Below, piece after piece: positions 35,076-44,077 of a stretch of DNA of 64,000 bases; within the stretch, counting starts at the first letter, position 1; every line of letters begins with the position of its first letter. This DNA comes from JBQTGK01 sp052400665 (lineage in GTDB: Bacteria > Bacteroidota > Bacteroidia > Bacteroidales > Marinifilaceae): the NCBI GenBank assembly GCA_052400665.1, contig JBQTGK010000001.1, one strand, 5' to 3'. The notes below the pieces were generated by a model. It worked only from the letters and a program-made list of their open reading frames with translations, was not told the DNA's origin and did not search any database. A program made the translations under genes and the position numbers.

Positions 35076-36353
35076 TTAATTTATTAGTTTTCCGTTCAAA
35101 TAAATGCTTGTCTCTACCGGAGTTTCGTAAACTATACCATCACCTGCAAAACAACAACGTAACGACTGAACTGCAAATTCATTTGCTAAATCTTTATCAG
35201 CATCACTTTTAACAAGGATTCTAGTTACAACATCAGTCATTTCTCCTGTCATTGTTGGAGTCATAAAATTATTTTCTCTGTAATTGAACTGATGCTCAAC
35301 ACCGAAATCGTCAATTTTAACACCTTTTTTTGCAAAATATTTAAAGTTTGCAGTAAGTTGACTCATCAAACAAAAAGAAGTACCTAAAGTAAAATATTCT
35401 CTTGATGTAGGTGCGGCAATGGCTCCTTCATAACCACGGCTATCGTCAGAATAAAGCTCCCAGGTTTCGTAATGTGCAGTTAACGATTTTGCTCTTAATT
35501 TATGCAAATATGGACGTTTAGCATCATGAGCCGATTCTGCAATACCTACTTCTGAGAAGATCAAGTCATTTGAAAGATCATTCATATTTAGTTTTGCGTC
35601 TTCTTTTACAACTATTGTCTCTAATTTTAAAGGAGCAGTAGTATTTGAAATTGTACGACCATTATCCGTTGAAACAGGCGATGGAATTTGTCCTGCCTGG
35701 GCTGCTTCTCCATCCCACTCATCACCATTAATTATATTAGCTTTATTAATTGGAGTTTTGTTAGCCAATGATTCACCAATAGACCAGGCTCTAACAGCCA
35801 TTTTCTTTAATTCTTTAATCTTTTCAACTGGCTCCTTACTTTTAACAACAATATTTGTAACCACTTTATCAGTAAAACCAGACCATTCATCGGTCATAAT
35901 ATCACTCCATCTGTAGAAAAATTCTGTTTCCACTTTTACATCTTCAACCTCTAAACCCATTATTTGTATGCATCTTTCTACCTGAGTTAATAGATCTGAA
36001 GCTGCTCCTACTGTAAAATATGTTAGTGGATTTGGTGCGCTTTGAGGATTACCACCTTCGTCGCTTGTCATCTGCCATGCGCTAAGATTTTCTTCACCTA
36101 CCGTTTTTACTACACCTTTTTTAAGGAAAGGCTTTTCGTTATTTAGAATTCGTTTGGCCGAAGTAACCACATTCTCGTTAATAGCTCCATTTACAGGTGT
36201 TGCTTTAGTTGGATAAAATGTAGTAGGCTGGTTAAAATTATCTACTCTTTTTATAACTGAATAATTTTCTTGAGCATAAGTTGCTCCAGTACTAAGTAAA
36301 AGAGCTGTTAGCATAGCAATCGCTCTTAAGTTTTTCATCATTTTTGTTTTCAT
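35076..36353 (-). CDS. Secreted tandem OsmC-like protein
   Basis: From ATG 36,353 (MKTKMMKNLRAIAMLTALLL) the product has 425 residues with a signal peptide cut after ATYA. An ATG ten codons upstream would spoil the signal. Two repeats follow the OsmC pattern: PNPLTYFTVGAASDLLTQ with GLEVEDVKVETEF (about 115-165), and PTSREYFTLGTSFCLMSQ with GVKIDDFGVEHQF (about 330-375). OsmC proteins are thiol peroxidases or related enzymes and normally cytoplasmic. The usual first Cys is absent in half 1, while half 2 keeps a Cys (TSFCL) and a late pair RCC. Export is unusual. It lies directly upstream of rdhA with its own terminator and a distinctive promoter. Confidence 0.7.
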   Translation of the reverse strand: MKTKMMKNLRAIAMLTALLLSTGATYAQENYSVIKRVDNFNQPTTFYPTKATPVNGAINENVVTSAKRILNNEKPFLKKGVVKTVGEENLSAWQMTSDEGGNPQSAPNPLTYFTVGAASDLLTQVERCIQIMGLEVEDVKVETEFFYRWSDIMTDEWSGFTDKVVTNIVVKSKEPVEKIKELKKMAVRAWSIGESLANKTPINKANIINGDEWDGEAAQAGQIPSPVSTDNGRTISNTTAPLKLETIVVKEDAKLNMNDLSNDLIFSEVGIAESAHDAKRPYLHKLRAKSLTAHYETWELYSDDSRGYEGAIAAPTSREYFTLGTSFCLMSQLTANFKYFAKKGVKIDDFGVEHQFNYRENNFMTPTMTGEMTDVVTRILVKSDADKDLANEFAVQSLRCCFAGDGIVYETPVETSIYLNGKLIN

Positions 36354-36410
36354 TTTTTCTAAGTTATTATGTATTTGAATCATGTTTATAACTGTTTAAA
36401 TATTACATTA

Positions 36411-36479
36411 CAAAGATGAGGCGAAAACAAGCACGTGAAAAGGTTAATAAAAGATGCGGAATGGTAAAAGTGTAACCTG
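36411..36479 (-). promoter_or_regulatory. 69-bp promoter/operator, site 1
   Basis: Read on the minus strand it begins CAGGTTACAnnTTTACCAT, has an ACCTTTT word in the middle and ends in CATCTTTG, likely the -7 region, about 58 bases before the OsmC-like ATG. Site 2 (37,299-37,367) has the same elements at identical spacing; 43 of 69 positions agree without gaps, and 17 of the outer 19. Confidence 0.55.
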
Positions 36480-36773
36480 GGCATTAATTTTAGTCTTGTA
36501 ATATGTCTGAAATGATAATTTGGTGGTAATTTATTGTAATAACTGTAGGAAATAGAAGGGTTTATCAGTGAGAGAATTATATCACGAAAGACACGATAAA
36601 CACCAAATAAATTGAATTGCAATTTAAATTCAGATCTTAAAATAATATGGTATTCGTATATCGACGTTGCATTTGATTATTAGAATGCGATTACTATCGA
36701 TGCGTACGGCAAACCTGGCAGAATTAAACAATAATTTAACTCTTGATTTAAACTCCTAAATATTGATCTAATA

Positions 36774-36835
36774 GCTAAAAAGCCACAAGCCAAGCTTTCT
36801 CATGTTTACATCATGATAAGCAATAACTTGTGACT
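36774..36835 (-). terminator. Stem-loop after the DUF3861 gene
   Basis: On the minus strand AGTCACAAG pairs with CTTGTGGCT (one mismatch), with an inner TCATG/CATGA stem, followed by TTTTTAG. It lies 48 bases past the DUF3861 stop. Confidence 0.55.
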
Positions 36836-36882
36836 TCAATTACTTTGGAAAGATTAAAAAATAAAGTTAAAATTTCATACAA

Positions 36883-37164
36883 TTATTTTCGCTTTCCAGA
36901 TCCTTTCAATTCCATCATAAAATCTTTAAATGCTGGCAAAAGGTTTTCGAATAAAGGATTCGACTTTTGTTTCATCATTACACTTGTAAATAGTTTTAAT
37001 CCAAGACCAAATGCCGCAGCATCATTCCCAAGCTCGGGATGTTGTTTTAATTTCTCAACAATTACAAAAATATCCTCGCGACTCTCAGCTTCAAAACAAA
37101 GTGTTTTTTCTCCAGTAAGCTCTTCTACAGTAACTTTATATTCTTTCATATTTTTCTTAAACAT
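36883..37164 (-). CDS. DUF3861 family protein
   Basis: The 93-residue cytoplasmic protein matches DUF3861: EYKVTVEELTGEKTL, ESREDIFVIVEKLK, and DAAAFGLGLKLFTSVMMKQKSNPLFENLLPAF. Function is unknown. Start is ATG 37,164 or the ATG five codons later (MKEYKVTV), which fits family N-termini better. It lies 41 bases downstream of the small relic frame at 37,206-37,280 and may be expressed from that promoter. Confidence 0.85.
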   Translation of the reverse strand: MFKKNMKEYKVTVEELTGEKTLCFEAESREDIFVIVEKLKQHPELGNDAAAFGLGLKLFTSVMMKQKSNPLFENLLPAFKDFMMELKGSGKRK

Positions 37165-37205
37165 TATTGTGATTTTAAAATGAATAATTCAATTTTCATC
37201 TGTTA

Positions 37206-37280
37206 TTAGTTAAGGAGTTTCCCGTTTTGGTAAATGCCAACTTTTGTTGTGGTAGCCCCTAAAATTGTTATCTGTTTCAT
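37206..37280 (-). pseudogene. Relic of an OsmC-like paralogue
   Basis: A 24-codon frame reads MKQITILGATTTKVGIYQNG and ends KLLN before TAA. Its end, GIYQNGKLLN, closely matches the C-terminus of the secreted OsmC-like protein, SIYLNGKLIN. Upstream, at 37,299-37,367, is the same promoter/operator layout that precedes the OsmC-like gene. The simplest reading is an internally deleted duplicate that keeps the promoter and the last codons. A functional micro-peptide is possible but less likely. Confidence 0.5.
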
Positions 37281-37298
37281 CTTTGAAATATTACACCA

Positions 37299-37367
37299 CA
37301 AAGATGTGTGGAAATCAAAATGTGATAAAGGTAAAGCTATGTATAACGATGGTAAATCTGTAACCTG
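37299..37367 (-). promoter_or_regulatory. 69-bp promoter/operator, site 2
   Basis: On the minus strand: CAGGTTACAnnTTTACCAT at the upstream end, an ACCTTTA word, and CATCTTTG at the downstream end. Total length and element positions equal those of site 1. It precedes the relic frame and then the DUF3861 gene. Confidence 0.55.
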
Positions 37368-37564
37368 AATCAGATATAAGTCTTCAGATAAGACTTACAT
37401 TTCAGGTGTAATTATGAAGTATTACGAAATTATTTTGGCAGATCGGGTACTAGTCTGCTCAAACTCATATCGAATATTTTACTTTTAATGGTATGTAAGA
37501 AAAATTACAAATCCATTTAAATGCCATTGTTATTACAATCTAATACACCAAATTCCCCATATAA

Positions 37565-38431
37565 CTATGCTAAAACATTACGGAATTCAAGTGGCGTTAA
37601 ACTGGTATGTTTCTTAAAATATTTAAGAAAATTTGTAGGTTCATCAAAACCCAATGCAAAAGCAACTTCTTTTACCGATAGTGAAGTGGACACCAACATC
37701 CTTTTCGCTTCTAAAATCACATAACTATCAATAAAAGATTTTGTTGTGGTTTTTACAATTTCTTTACACACCTCGTTTAAGTGTTTGTAGGAAATAGCAA
37801 TATCGGAAGCATAAACTTTGGCATCGCGGGTTTTTGAATAATTTTTCTCAACAAGAAATTTAAATTGATTAAAGTACTCCAGATACTTACTATCGACAGT
37901 TTTTTCCGGATGAGTATTTTCATCGTTTAATTTTAACAGATAAACAGTTAATAGGGCTGCAATAATATTGGCTTGTGAAGACGAATTGCTATTTAGTTCC
38001 TCTTTTAGCTTGTTAAATAAAGTTTGATTGTAGTCGGGATTGTTAATTTTTTCTTGTCTCAAAAAGTAATTGTACAAATGATTTATTCGGGCAATAGATG
38101 CCTGAGCCATATATTTCTGCATAAAAGCTTCGGAAAATACCACCAAATAACCTTTGTAATCAGCATCTTTTTCAAAAGCATGTATCTGCCCCTTCGAAAT
38201 AACCATTACATCACCCTCGCGCAAATTGTAAACTTTAAAATCAACTACATGATTAACCTCACCCTCTGTAATTATCAGGATTGCATAAAAATTTAAACGA
38301 TGTGGTAAATAAGGGCTGTGGTCGGAAGGATTAAGTTCATCAGTAATTAACTCTTCAAGTATATAGAACTGAAATCCCTTTATTTGTAATTCCTTGTCTT
38401 TCCAAAATGTTATTTCCGGGATCTTTTTCAT
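37565..38431 (-). CDS. AraC-family transcriptional regulator (first)
   Basis: The 288-residue protein from ATG 38,431 (MKKIPEITFWKD) has an N-terminal cupin-like ligand domain (about 20-140, LIITEGEVNHVVDF, LREGDVMVISKGQIHAF) and a C-terminal AraC/XylS double helix-turn-helix (about 190-288, YASDIAISYKHLNEVCKE, SVKEVAFALGFDEPTNFLKYFKKHT). A TTG 27 bases upstream is also in frame. It and a second AraC-type gene just upstream are arranged in tandem. They are good candidates to bind the shared 69-bp sites nearby. Confidence 0.9.
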   Translation of the reverse strand: MKKIPEITFWKDKELQIKGFQFYILEELITDELNPSDHSPYLPHRLNFYAILIITEGEVNHVVDFKVYNLREGDVMVISKGQIHAFEKDADYKGYLVVFSEAFMQKYMAQASIARINHLYNYFLRQEKINNPDYNQTLFNKLKEELNSNSSSQANIIAALLTVYLLKLNDENTHPEKTVDSKYLEYFNQFKFLVEKNYSKTRDAKVYASDIAISYKHLNEVCKEIVKTTTKSFIDSYVILEAKRMLVSTSLSVKEVAFALGFDEPTNFLKYFKKHTSLTPLEFRNVLA

Positions 38432-38501
38432 AAGAGGTGATTCAGTTTCATTAGGCAATAAATTAGTTGATCAGCAAAGTCTATTCAATTAATTTAATAC
38501 A

Positions 38502-39440
38502 TTAACCATAAATTTGGTATTTTTTTCTTATTTCCTTTCTGTAAGTCGATGGACTTTTACCAGTTTCACGTTTAAAAAACCTGCTAAAATAAGAGGTATC
38601 ATCAAAATTAAGACCATAACCTATTTCAGCTGTTGTAGCTTCGGTATTGGCTAGCCTACGTTTGGCTTCAAAAATTATTTCCTGCCGAATCAGTTGGCCA
38701 GGCGAATAGCCAGTAATATCTTTAACCGTATCCCTAAGGTGAGTTGCACTAATACCAATTAAATCGGCATACTCCTGTACCGAACGAACAGTAAGATAAT
38801 TTTCCGATACCAATTGCCTAAATTGGCGCACCATTGCATTAGACCTGTCTAAAATATCTTTATTTTGTTTTTTAGCATAAATTCTAAACAAACTAACCAA
38901 CAATATATGCATATAAGCTCGAAGAATCGAAAGACCACGATCAGCCGTCCGTGAATACTCTTCTTTTATATTGCCAATTAGCTCATTTATTTTTGGTAAA
39001 TCTTCAGCGGCAATACAAAGCTGCGAAGCTTTACTTAGGCCATTAAAAATAGACAAATCGCCCTCATGATTAAAAGCTGTGGAAGGAGGAATCAAAAACT
39101 CCCTTGGGAAAAGAAATACGCTTCCTTTCAACTTTTTTTTCAATTTCCAAAAATGTATTTGTCCTTTGGAAAGAAAATAAAAAGCAGGTGGCTTAATATC
39201 AAAGGTTTCGTAATCAATTATATGCTGTCCCTCGCCATCTTTAATAAATAAAATTTCGAAATAATCATGCCGATGAGGATTTTCAGCTTGAGCCCTACTA
39301 TTCATTACATCGTATTCAGTCAATACAAAGGGAAAATTCGGATCAATTAGAAGAGCAGGATGACCTTCTGTAATATTTTCATACTGATGTGTTTCCGAAT
39401 AATGATGAAATGGAATATCTTCCTTATTGGTTAATTTCAT
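38502..39440 (-). CDS. AraC-family transcriptional regulator (second)
   Basis: This 312-residue regulator has the same cupin plus AraC-type HTH layout as its neighbour: HRHDYFEILFIKDGEGQHII near 55-75 for the ligand domain, and VQEYADLIGISATHLRDTVK with TAEIGYGLNFDDTSYFSRFF in the DNA-binding half. It is not a close duplicate of the first. The two genes are separated by 70 bases and probably arose by old duplication. The effector is unknown. Confidence 0.9.
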   Translation of the reverse strand: MKLTNKEDIPFHHYSETHQYENITEGHPALLIDPNFPFVLTEYDVMNSRAQAENPHRHDYFEILFIKDGEGQHIIDYETFDIKPPAFYFLSKGQIHFWKLKKKLKGSVFLFPREFLIPPSTAFNHEGDLSIFNGLSKASQLCIAAEDLPKINELIGNIKEEYSRTADRGLSILRAYMHILLVSLFRIYAKKQNKDILDRSNAMVRQFRQLVSENYLTVRSVQEYADLIGISATHLRDTVKDITGYSPGQLIRQEIIFEAKRRLANTEATTAEIGYGLNFDDTSYFSRFFKRETGKSPSTYRKEIRKKYQIYG

Positions 39441-39633
39441 TTAGTTTAGTTCTGATGGTTAAATTCAGGGCTCAATATCATGATGAGAATCATAGATCAT
39501 CAACAGCTTCAAGATAGCAAAAATAAGCTTATGCAAGTCTAAATCTACAAAACCTATAATCAGTATAAAATGATATAAAACAGATTAATTACCTATTCAA
39601 ACATTCACTTATTTACACATTAACTATTATCAT

Positions 39634-39641
39634 TATATTTG
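39634..39641 (+). promoter_or_regulatory. -7 box for dusB
   Basis: TATATTTG matches TAnnTTTG, 24 bases before the GTG start, giving a leader of about 17 bases. Confidence 0.55.
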
Positions 39642-39664
39642 TGCCTGATTAAAAAAAAAGACAA

Positions 39665-40660
39665 GTGAAGATAGGAAAATTGGATTTAGGGGAAAAGCCG
39701 GTATTACTGGCTCCGATGGAAGATGTAACTAATCCGCCATTTCGAGTTTTGTGTAAACGCTATGGTGCCGATTTAATGTATACAGAGTTTATTTCGTCGG
39801 ATGCGTTAATTCGATCGGTGAACCGAAGCATGAAAAAGCTTACCATTTTAGAAAAAGAGCGCCCTGTTGCCATTCAAATTTATGGAAAGGAAGTTGATCC
39901 TATGGTTGAAGCAGCAAAAATTGTAGAGCAGGCAAATCCCGAATTTATCGATCTTAACTTTGGTTGTCCGGTACGTAAAGTTGCCACTAAAGGTGCCGGA
40001 TCGGGCATGCTTCGAAACATTCCACAACTTTTAAAAATTACAGAATCAGTTGTTAAAGCTGTTAACATACCGGTAACGGTAAAAACTCGTTTGGGCTGGG
40101 ACGAAGATTCTAAAGTAATTGTAGAGCTGGCTGAAAAATTACAGGATGTTGGTATTGCCGGACTTACGATTCATGGAAGAACCCGTTGCCAGATGTACAA
40201 AGGCGAAGCCGATTGGACTTTAATTGGGGAAGTGAAAAATAATCCTCGCATGCACATTCCTATTATCGGAAATGGTGATATTACCAATCCTCTTAAAGCC
40301 AAAGAAGCCTTCGATAAATATGGAGTTGATGCGGTAATGATTGGACGTGCTGCAGTTGGTAAACCCTGGATTTTTAGGGATGTAAAACATTATTTAGAAA
40401 CTGGTGAACTGCTTCCTCCCGCTACTGTTTCTCAGCAGGTAGAAATGCTAAAAGAACAGATTGATGCTGCCATTGAATGGATAGATGAAATAAGGGGAAT
40501 TCTTCACATGCGCCGCCACATGGCAGGTATGTTTAAAGGCCTTTTTAACTTTAAGCAAACACGTATTGAAATGTTGCGAGCGAACAATTATAAGGATTTA
40601 ATGCTGATATTAGATAGAATTGCGGCTGAATGGGGCCAAATTCAAATTGATGATGAATAA
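39665..40660 (+). CDS. dusB: tRNA-dihydrouridine synthase
   Basis: This FMN-dependent enzyme reduces specific uridines in tRNA. The 331-residue protein starts at GTG 39,665 (MKIGKLDLGEKPVLLAPME); no ATG is available and the family N-terminus begins right there. Motifs are APMEDVTNPPFR, DLNFGCPVRKV with the catalytic Cys, the KTRLGWDE strand, TIHGRTRCQMYKG, and GNGDITNP followed by MIGRAAVGKPWIF, where the flavin phosphate binds. The pattern is that of the DusB branch. It ends in a bidirectional terminator. Confidence 0.93.
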   Translation: MKIGKLDLGEKPVLLAPMEDVTNPPFRVLCKRYGADLMYTEFISSDALIRSVNRSMKKLTILEKERPVAIQIYGKEVDPMVEAAKIVEQANPEFIDLNFGCPVRKVATKGAGSGMLRNIPQLLKITESVVKAVNIPVTVKTRLGWDEDSKVIVELAEKLQDVGIAGLTIHGRTRCQMYKGEADWTLIGEVKNNPRMHIPIIGNGDITNPLKAKEAFDKYGVDAVMIGRAAVGKPWIFRDVKHYLETGELLPPATVSQQVEMLKEQIDAAIEWIDEIRGILHMRRHMAGMFKGLFNFKQTRIEMLRANNYKDLMLILDRIAAEWGQIQIDDE

Positions 40661-40688
40661 AAAAAAGACGCATTAGCGTCTTTTTTTT
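40659..40688. terminator. Bidirectional terminator, dusB/DUF3157
   Basis: GACGC (40,667-40,671) and GCGTC (40,676-40,680) are extended by A/T pairs to an eleven-pair stem with T-runs on both strands. It overlaps the final codon of the DUF3157-like gene. Confidence 0.85.
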
Positions 40689-41334
40689 ATTCCATAATCT
40701 TAGGCAATTCTTTTATAAAATAATCGGGGTCGAATACCGCATAAGACTCCAGTCTCCTGCTCCATTTCATACTCGATGTTTTAATATATCCTTTCTGTAA
40801 ACTTCTAATTTGATTTTCGTTAAGCTCTAGCTCGGCGCTAAAAATAGAAAATCCATAATTGGGATATTCTTTAGGCTCAAAATCTTTAGCATACTGCAAG
40901 CTAACAATCTCACCATTAGATAACTCCAAATCTATTTTTGATTTTTTAGTAATGAATCCAAAAAAGCGAAATCCTTCCTCTTCCAGAATTTTCCATTCTG
41001 TTTTTAATACTACTTTATTATTTTTCGAGATAATCTGAAAATTACATTTAATTGTATTCTTCTTACTATTAAACTTAGCTAGCTTAGCGCTTTCTCCTTT
41101 TATTACCACTATCGATTCTAAATCGATATCTTTTAAAACAATAGGTTTACTTATTTCTTCCTCCGATTTTACAGCCGCAGCTATCATTATTTCTTCTGCT
41201 TTTACCTCTTCATATTTCCAGGTGCCGTTATCGAAAAGCAGAACAACTTTTCCTTCCGGAGTAGTCATCCGCATTTGAGCCTCTGTTTTAAAAAATCCGG
41301 CAAGCAAAATTAGTACAATCAGTAAGTATTTCAT
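40687..41334 (-). CDS. Exported DUF3157-like protein (downstream copy)
   Basis: The 215-residue product has a signal peptide (MKYLLIVLILLAGFFKTEA) followed by MTTPEGKVVLLFDNGTWKYEE, the DUF3157 hallmark. The C-terminal half, with FQIISKNNKVVLKTEWKI, YAKDFEPKEYPNYGFSIFSA and SMKWSRRLESYAVFDPDYF, is shared with the next gene upstream, so they are tandem paralogues separated by 11 bases. The function is unknown. The fold looks beta-rich and periplasmic. They are probably co-transcribed. Confidence 0.75.
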   Translation of the reverse strand: MKYLLIVLILLAGFFKTEAQMRMTTPEGKVVLLFDNGTWKYEEVKAEEIMIAAAVKSEEEISKPIVLKDIDLESIVVIKGESAKLAKFNSKKNTIKCNFQIISKNNKVVLKTEWKILEEEGFRFFGFITKKSKIDLELSNGEIVSLQYAKDFEPKEYPNYGFSIFSAELELNENQIRSLQKGYIKTSSMKWSRRLESYAVFDPDYFIKELPKIME

Positions 41335-41345
41335 GTTTCTACAAT

Positions 41346-42038
41346 TTATTCGATAATAGCAGGCACAGATTTAATAAAATAGGAAGGTGCAACTACCTTA
41401 TACTCTTCTGTTCGACGACTCCAGTTCATTTTAGCTTTAAAAACAATACCATTACGAAGAATACGTAGCTGATCTTTACTTAATTCTACTTCTGCCGAAT
41501 AGGTTGAGAATCCATATCTCTCATACTCTTTGGGTTCAAATTCTTTTGTATACACTAAATCGACAGTTTTACCACCAATTAACTCCAGGCTAAGTGAGTT
41601 TCCTTCTTTAATAAATCCAAAGTAAGAATATGCTTCGCCATTCATAATTTTCCAATCGGTTTTTAATATTGCTTTTCCATCTTTCGATGATAAAGTAAAA
41701 TCGCAACGAACAATATTTTTCTGCTTAAAATACTTCGATAATTTAGCACTAGGACCTTCTATAAACGCCTTTTTTGCCACCTCGGCATCTTTTAGTGAAA
41801 TCGGACTATCATCAATAACAGTTTTTGTCATTGTTTTTAAATTCTCAGTTTCTGCTCCATGCTCTTTTTGAGGAGCTTCCTGATTTGCTCTTGCGGGTGC
41901 TTTAACATCGGCATAAGTCCAGGTACCATTATCGTAAAGAATTACCACTTTACCATTAGATGTTAATGCAGTTTGTTGTGCCTGAACAAATTGGCAAACA
42001 CCAAATACCAGACAACAGAAAACGAATAAATTTTTCAT
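41346..42038 (-). CDS. Exported DUF3157-like protein (upstream copy)
   Basis: The 230-residue protein has a signal peptide ending VCQFVQA, then LTSNGKVVILYDNGTWTYAD, a central Lys/Glu-rich linker, and a C-terminal half aligning throughout with its neighbour (FTLSSKDGKAILKTDWKI, YTKEFEPKEYERYGFSTYSA, KMNWSRRTEEYKVVAPSYF). The pair therefore arose by duplication. The function is unknown. Confidence 0.75.
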   Translation of the reverse strand: MKNLFVFCCLVFGVCQFVQAQQTALTSNGKVVILYDNGTWTYADVKAPARANQEAPQKEHGAETENLKTMTKTVIDDSPISLKDAEVAKKAFIEGPSAKLSKYFKQKNIVRCDFTLSSKDGKAILKTDWKIMNGEAYSYFGFIKEGNSLSLELIGGKTVDLVYTKEFEPKEYERYGFSTYSAEVELSKDQLRILRNGIVFKAKMNWSRRTEEYKVVAPSYFIKSVPAIIE

Positions 42039-42119
42039 TTTGTAATGATTTTATAAGTTATAATTTTTCACAATCCATTTATAATGAATGAAAAATTGTT
42101 TACGCGAGTGGGATTTTTA

Positions 42120-43334
42120 TCAGTTAAACTGTAAGAATCGTTTGGTGATGTAATGAACAGGAAAACGAGAAGCCATATATCCAATCAGTACAACAGTTGT
42201 AAAGATGATAAAAATATCGCTAAAATGCACCTCTACCGGATAAGTATCCAATATTCCTCCCAATTCGGAAAATTTTATGAAGCCAAATTTCTTCTGTAAA
42301 AGACAAACGCTTGCACCTAAAAAAATACCTAATATTCCTCCCGATAAGGTAATTAACCATCCTTCCATCAGGAATATTTTTTTTATAATTTTTTCGTTAG
42401 CTCCCATGCTTCGCAACGTAATTATATCCTTCTTTTTATCGAGAATAAGCATGGTAAGCGATCCAATAATATTAAAAGATGCTATAATGAGAATAAATGC
42501 CAGGATAAAAAAGATAGCCGTTTTTTCGGTTTGCATCATTTTAAATAACACGTCGTGCAATTCGTAACGGTTTTTAACCACAAACTTATCACCAAGAATT
42601 TCCTGAATATTTTCTTTTACACTTTCAATTTTACCCGAATCGCTAACAGCTAATTCAATAGCACTAACCTCTTTGTTATAGCTAAAAAGATTACGCGCAA
42701 AACTTAATGGAACAAGTACGTATTGGGAATCGAATTCGGCCTGAATCATAAAATAGCCCGAAGGATACAAATACTTAACATTAAAAGCACTCATTGGGTT
42801 ATGCCCAATTTTAGCATTTCGTCTGGGCACATAAAACTTAATAGGATCGACAAAAGTAAGACCAACTCCTAAATCGAGGGCAACACCATATCCCAATACG
42901 GTAAACTGATGTTTAGGTGAATCTAACAGAAAATTCCCTTCTACCATCATGGTATCCATTCCTGTCATTAGAGTAAAGTCTTCGTCTACTCCTTTTACAA
43001 TTGCAGGACGCTGGCGATTGCCATATTTTAGCAAGGCATTTTCCTCTAAAACCTCAGAGTAAAACACCACGTTTTCCATTTTTCGAATTTTCTCGAAAGT
43101 TGAATCGGGAATAAAAGTCTTTCCTTTTGCGGGTACAATTTTTAAATCGGGATCGAAACTTCCATACAATTCGGAAATCAGGCCATTTAATCCATTAAAA
43201 ACCGATAAAACAATAACCAAAGCCATGGTACCCAAACATACACCAATAACCGATATCAGCGATATGATATTAACAACATTCTGCTTTTTTTTTGAAAAAA
43301 GGTAACGCTTAGCTATGTGAAAAGGAAGATTCAA
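42120..43334 (-). CDS. LolC/LolE-like lipoprotein-releasing permease
   Basis: The 404-residue FtsX/MacB-type permease has an N-terminal TM helix (NIISLISVIGVCLGTMALVIVL), a large periplasmic domain (about 45-265) and three C-terminal TM helices, the last in FIIFTTVVLIGYMASRFPVHY. AKRYLFSKKKQN at the N-terminus is typical of Bacteroidota LolE-like proteins. With a LolD ATPase it would extract lipoproteins from the inner membrane. No ATPase gene is adjacent. It lies 11 bases downstream of rbfA, a linkage common in the phylum. Confidence 0.88.
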   Translation of the reverse strand: MNLPFHIAKRYLFSKKKQNVVNIISLISVIGVCLGTMALVIVLSVFNGLNGLISELYGSFDPDLKIVPAKGKTFIPDSTFEKIRKMENVVFYSEVLEENALLKYGNRQRPAIVKGVDEDFTLMTGMDTMMVEGNFLLDSPKHQFTVLGYGVALDLGVGLTFVDPIKFYVPRRNAKIGHNPMSAFNVKYLYPSGYFMIQAEFDSQYVLVPLSFARNLFSYNKEVSAIELAVSDSGKIESVKENIQEILGDKFVVKNRYELHDVLFKMMQTEKTAIFFILAFILIIASFNIIGSLTMLILDKKKDIITLRSMGANEKIIKKIFLMEGWLITLSGGILGIFLGASVCLLQKKFGFIKFSELGGILDTYPVEVHFSDIFIIFTTVVLIGYMASRFPVHYITKRFLQFN

Positions 43335-43345
43335 CTTGCAGGAAA

Positions 43346-43681
43346 TTAAGACAATAAACTGTCTATATTCTCGATATAATCTAATGAATCATCGATAAAA
43401 AATGCCAATTCGGGAACAATACGAAGTTGTTTCCCAACTCTTCGGCCTAAAATTCTTCTAATGTTTTTCGAACTCATTTTAATTAGCTGAAGTGTTTCTT
43501 CCGATTTATCGGATGGAAAAATACTAAGGTATACTTTAGCCAAGCCTAAATCGGGACTTATTCGAACTGTTGTAACCGATATCATCCTTCCTCCGAAGAG
43601 ATTACGTGATTCTACCTGAAAAATTTCTCCTAAATCCTTTTGTAACAATCTTGAAACTTTGCTTTGTCTTGTGCTTTCCAT
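43346..43681 (-). CDS. rbfA: Ribosome-binding factor A
   Basis: The 111-residue protein binds the 30S subunit and helps mature the 5' end of 16S rRNA. The KH-like fold is shown by RLLQKDLGEIFQ, VTTVRISPDLGLAKVYLSIFP, and LRIVPELAFFIDDSLDY. Length is typical. The promoter box TATCTTTG lies 23 bases upstream. It is first in a two-gene operon with the LolE-like permease. Confidence 0.95.
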   Translation of the reverse strand: MESTRQSKVSRLLQKDLGEIFQVESRNLFGGRMISVTTVRISPDLGLAKVYLSIFPSDKSEETLQLIKMSSKNIRRILGRRVGKQLRIVPELAFFIDDSLDYIENIDSLLS

Positions 43682-43703
43682 ATATACTCTTCTATTTTTT
43701 TTA

Positions 43704-43711
43704 CAAAGATA
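43704..43711 (-). promoter_or_regulatory. -7 box for rbfA
   Basis: On the minus strand this reads TATCTTTG, matching TAnnTTTG. Confidence 0.55.
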
Positions 43712-44077
43712 GTAGAATTATAGTGAATAAGGTTGTAGTAAATGAGTTAATGTGTGAATGAGTAAATGAGTGACTGATCATCTAATTGCAAAATAAACAT
43801 GAATAATTCCTCCTAAAATTGAACCACGAATTCACGAGTAATTTCGTTTATACACAAGAAAATCGATAACATTTTTAAGTTATTCTAACATATTGATTTT
43901 ATGACTGGTTTAATAGAATAGCCAAACCCGACTATGTTTGAATAGCAAACATTTAAATTCGCGAATTCATGATGATTTTTTTATACAACAAACTATTAGG
44001 GGCATTGTTAGTATGGAAATTCTTACCTAAAAAAACACAATTACGAATTCATCATTTCTAATTCTTAATTGAATATC

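Larger units (their letters stand above)
36354..36882. other. Intergenic region, OsmC-like gene promoter side
   Basis: This 529-base region holds the operator/promoter at 36,411-36,479 and the hairpin at 36,774-36,835. The part between is AT-rich with no supported gene. Confidence 0.5.
37165..37564. other. Intergenic region with relic frame and operator
   Basis: The 400 bases between the DUF3861 gene and the first AraC-type gene hold a 24-codon relic (37,206-37,280), the operator site 2 (37,299-37,367) and AT-rich sequence with no other supported feature. Confidence 0.5.
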
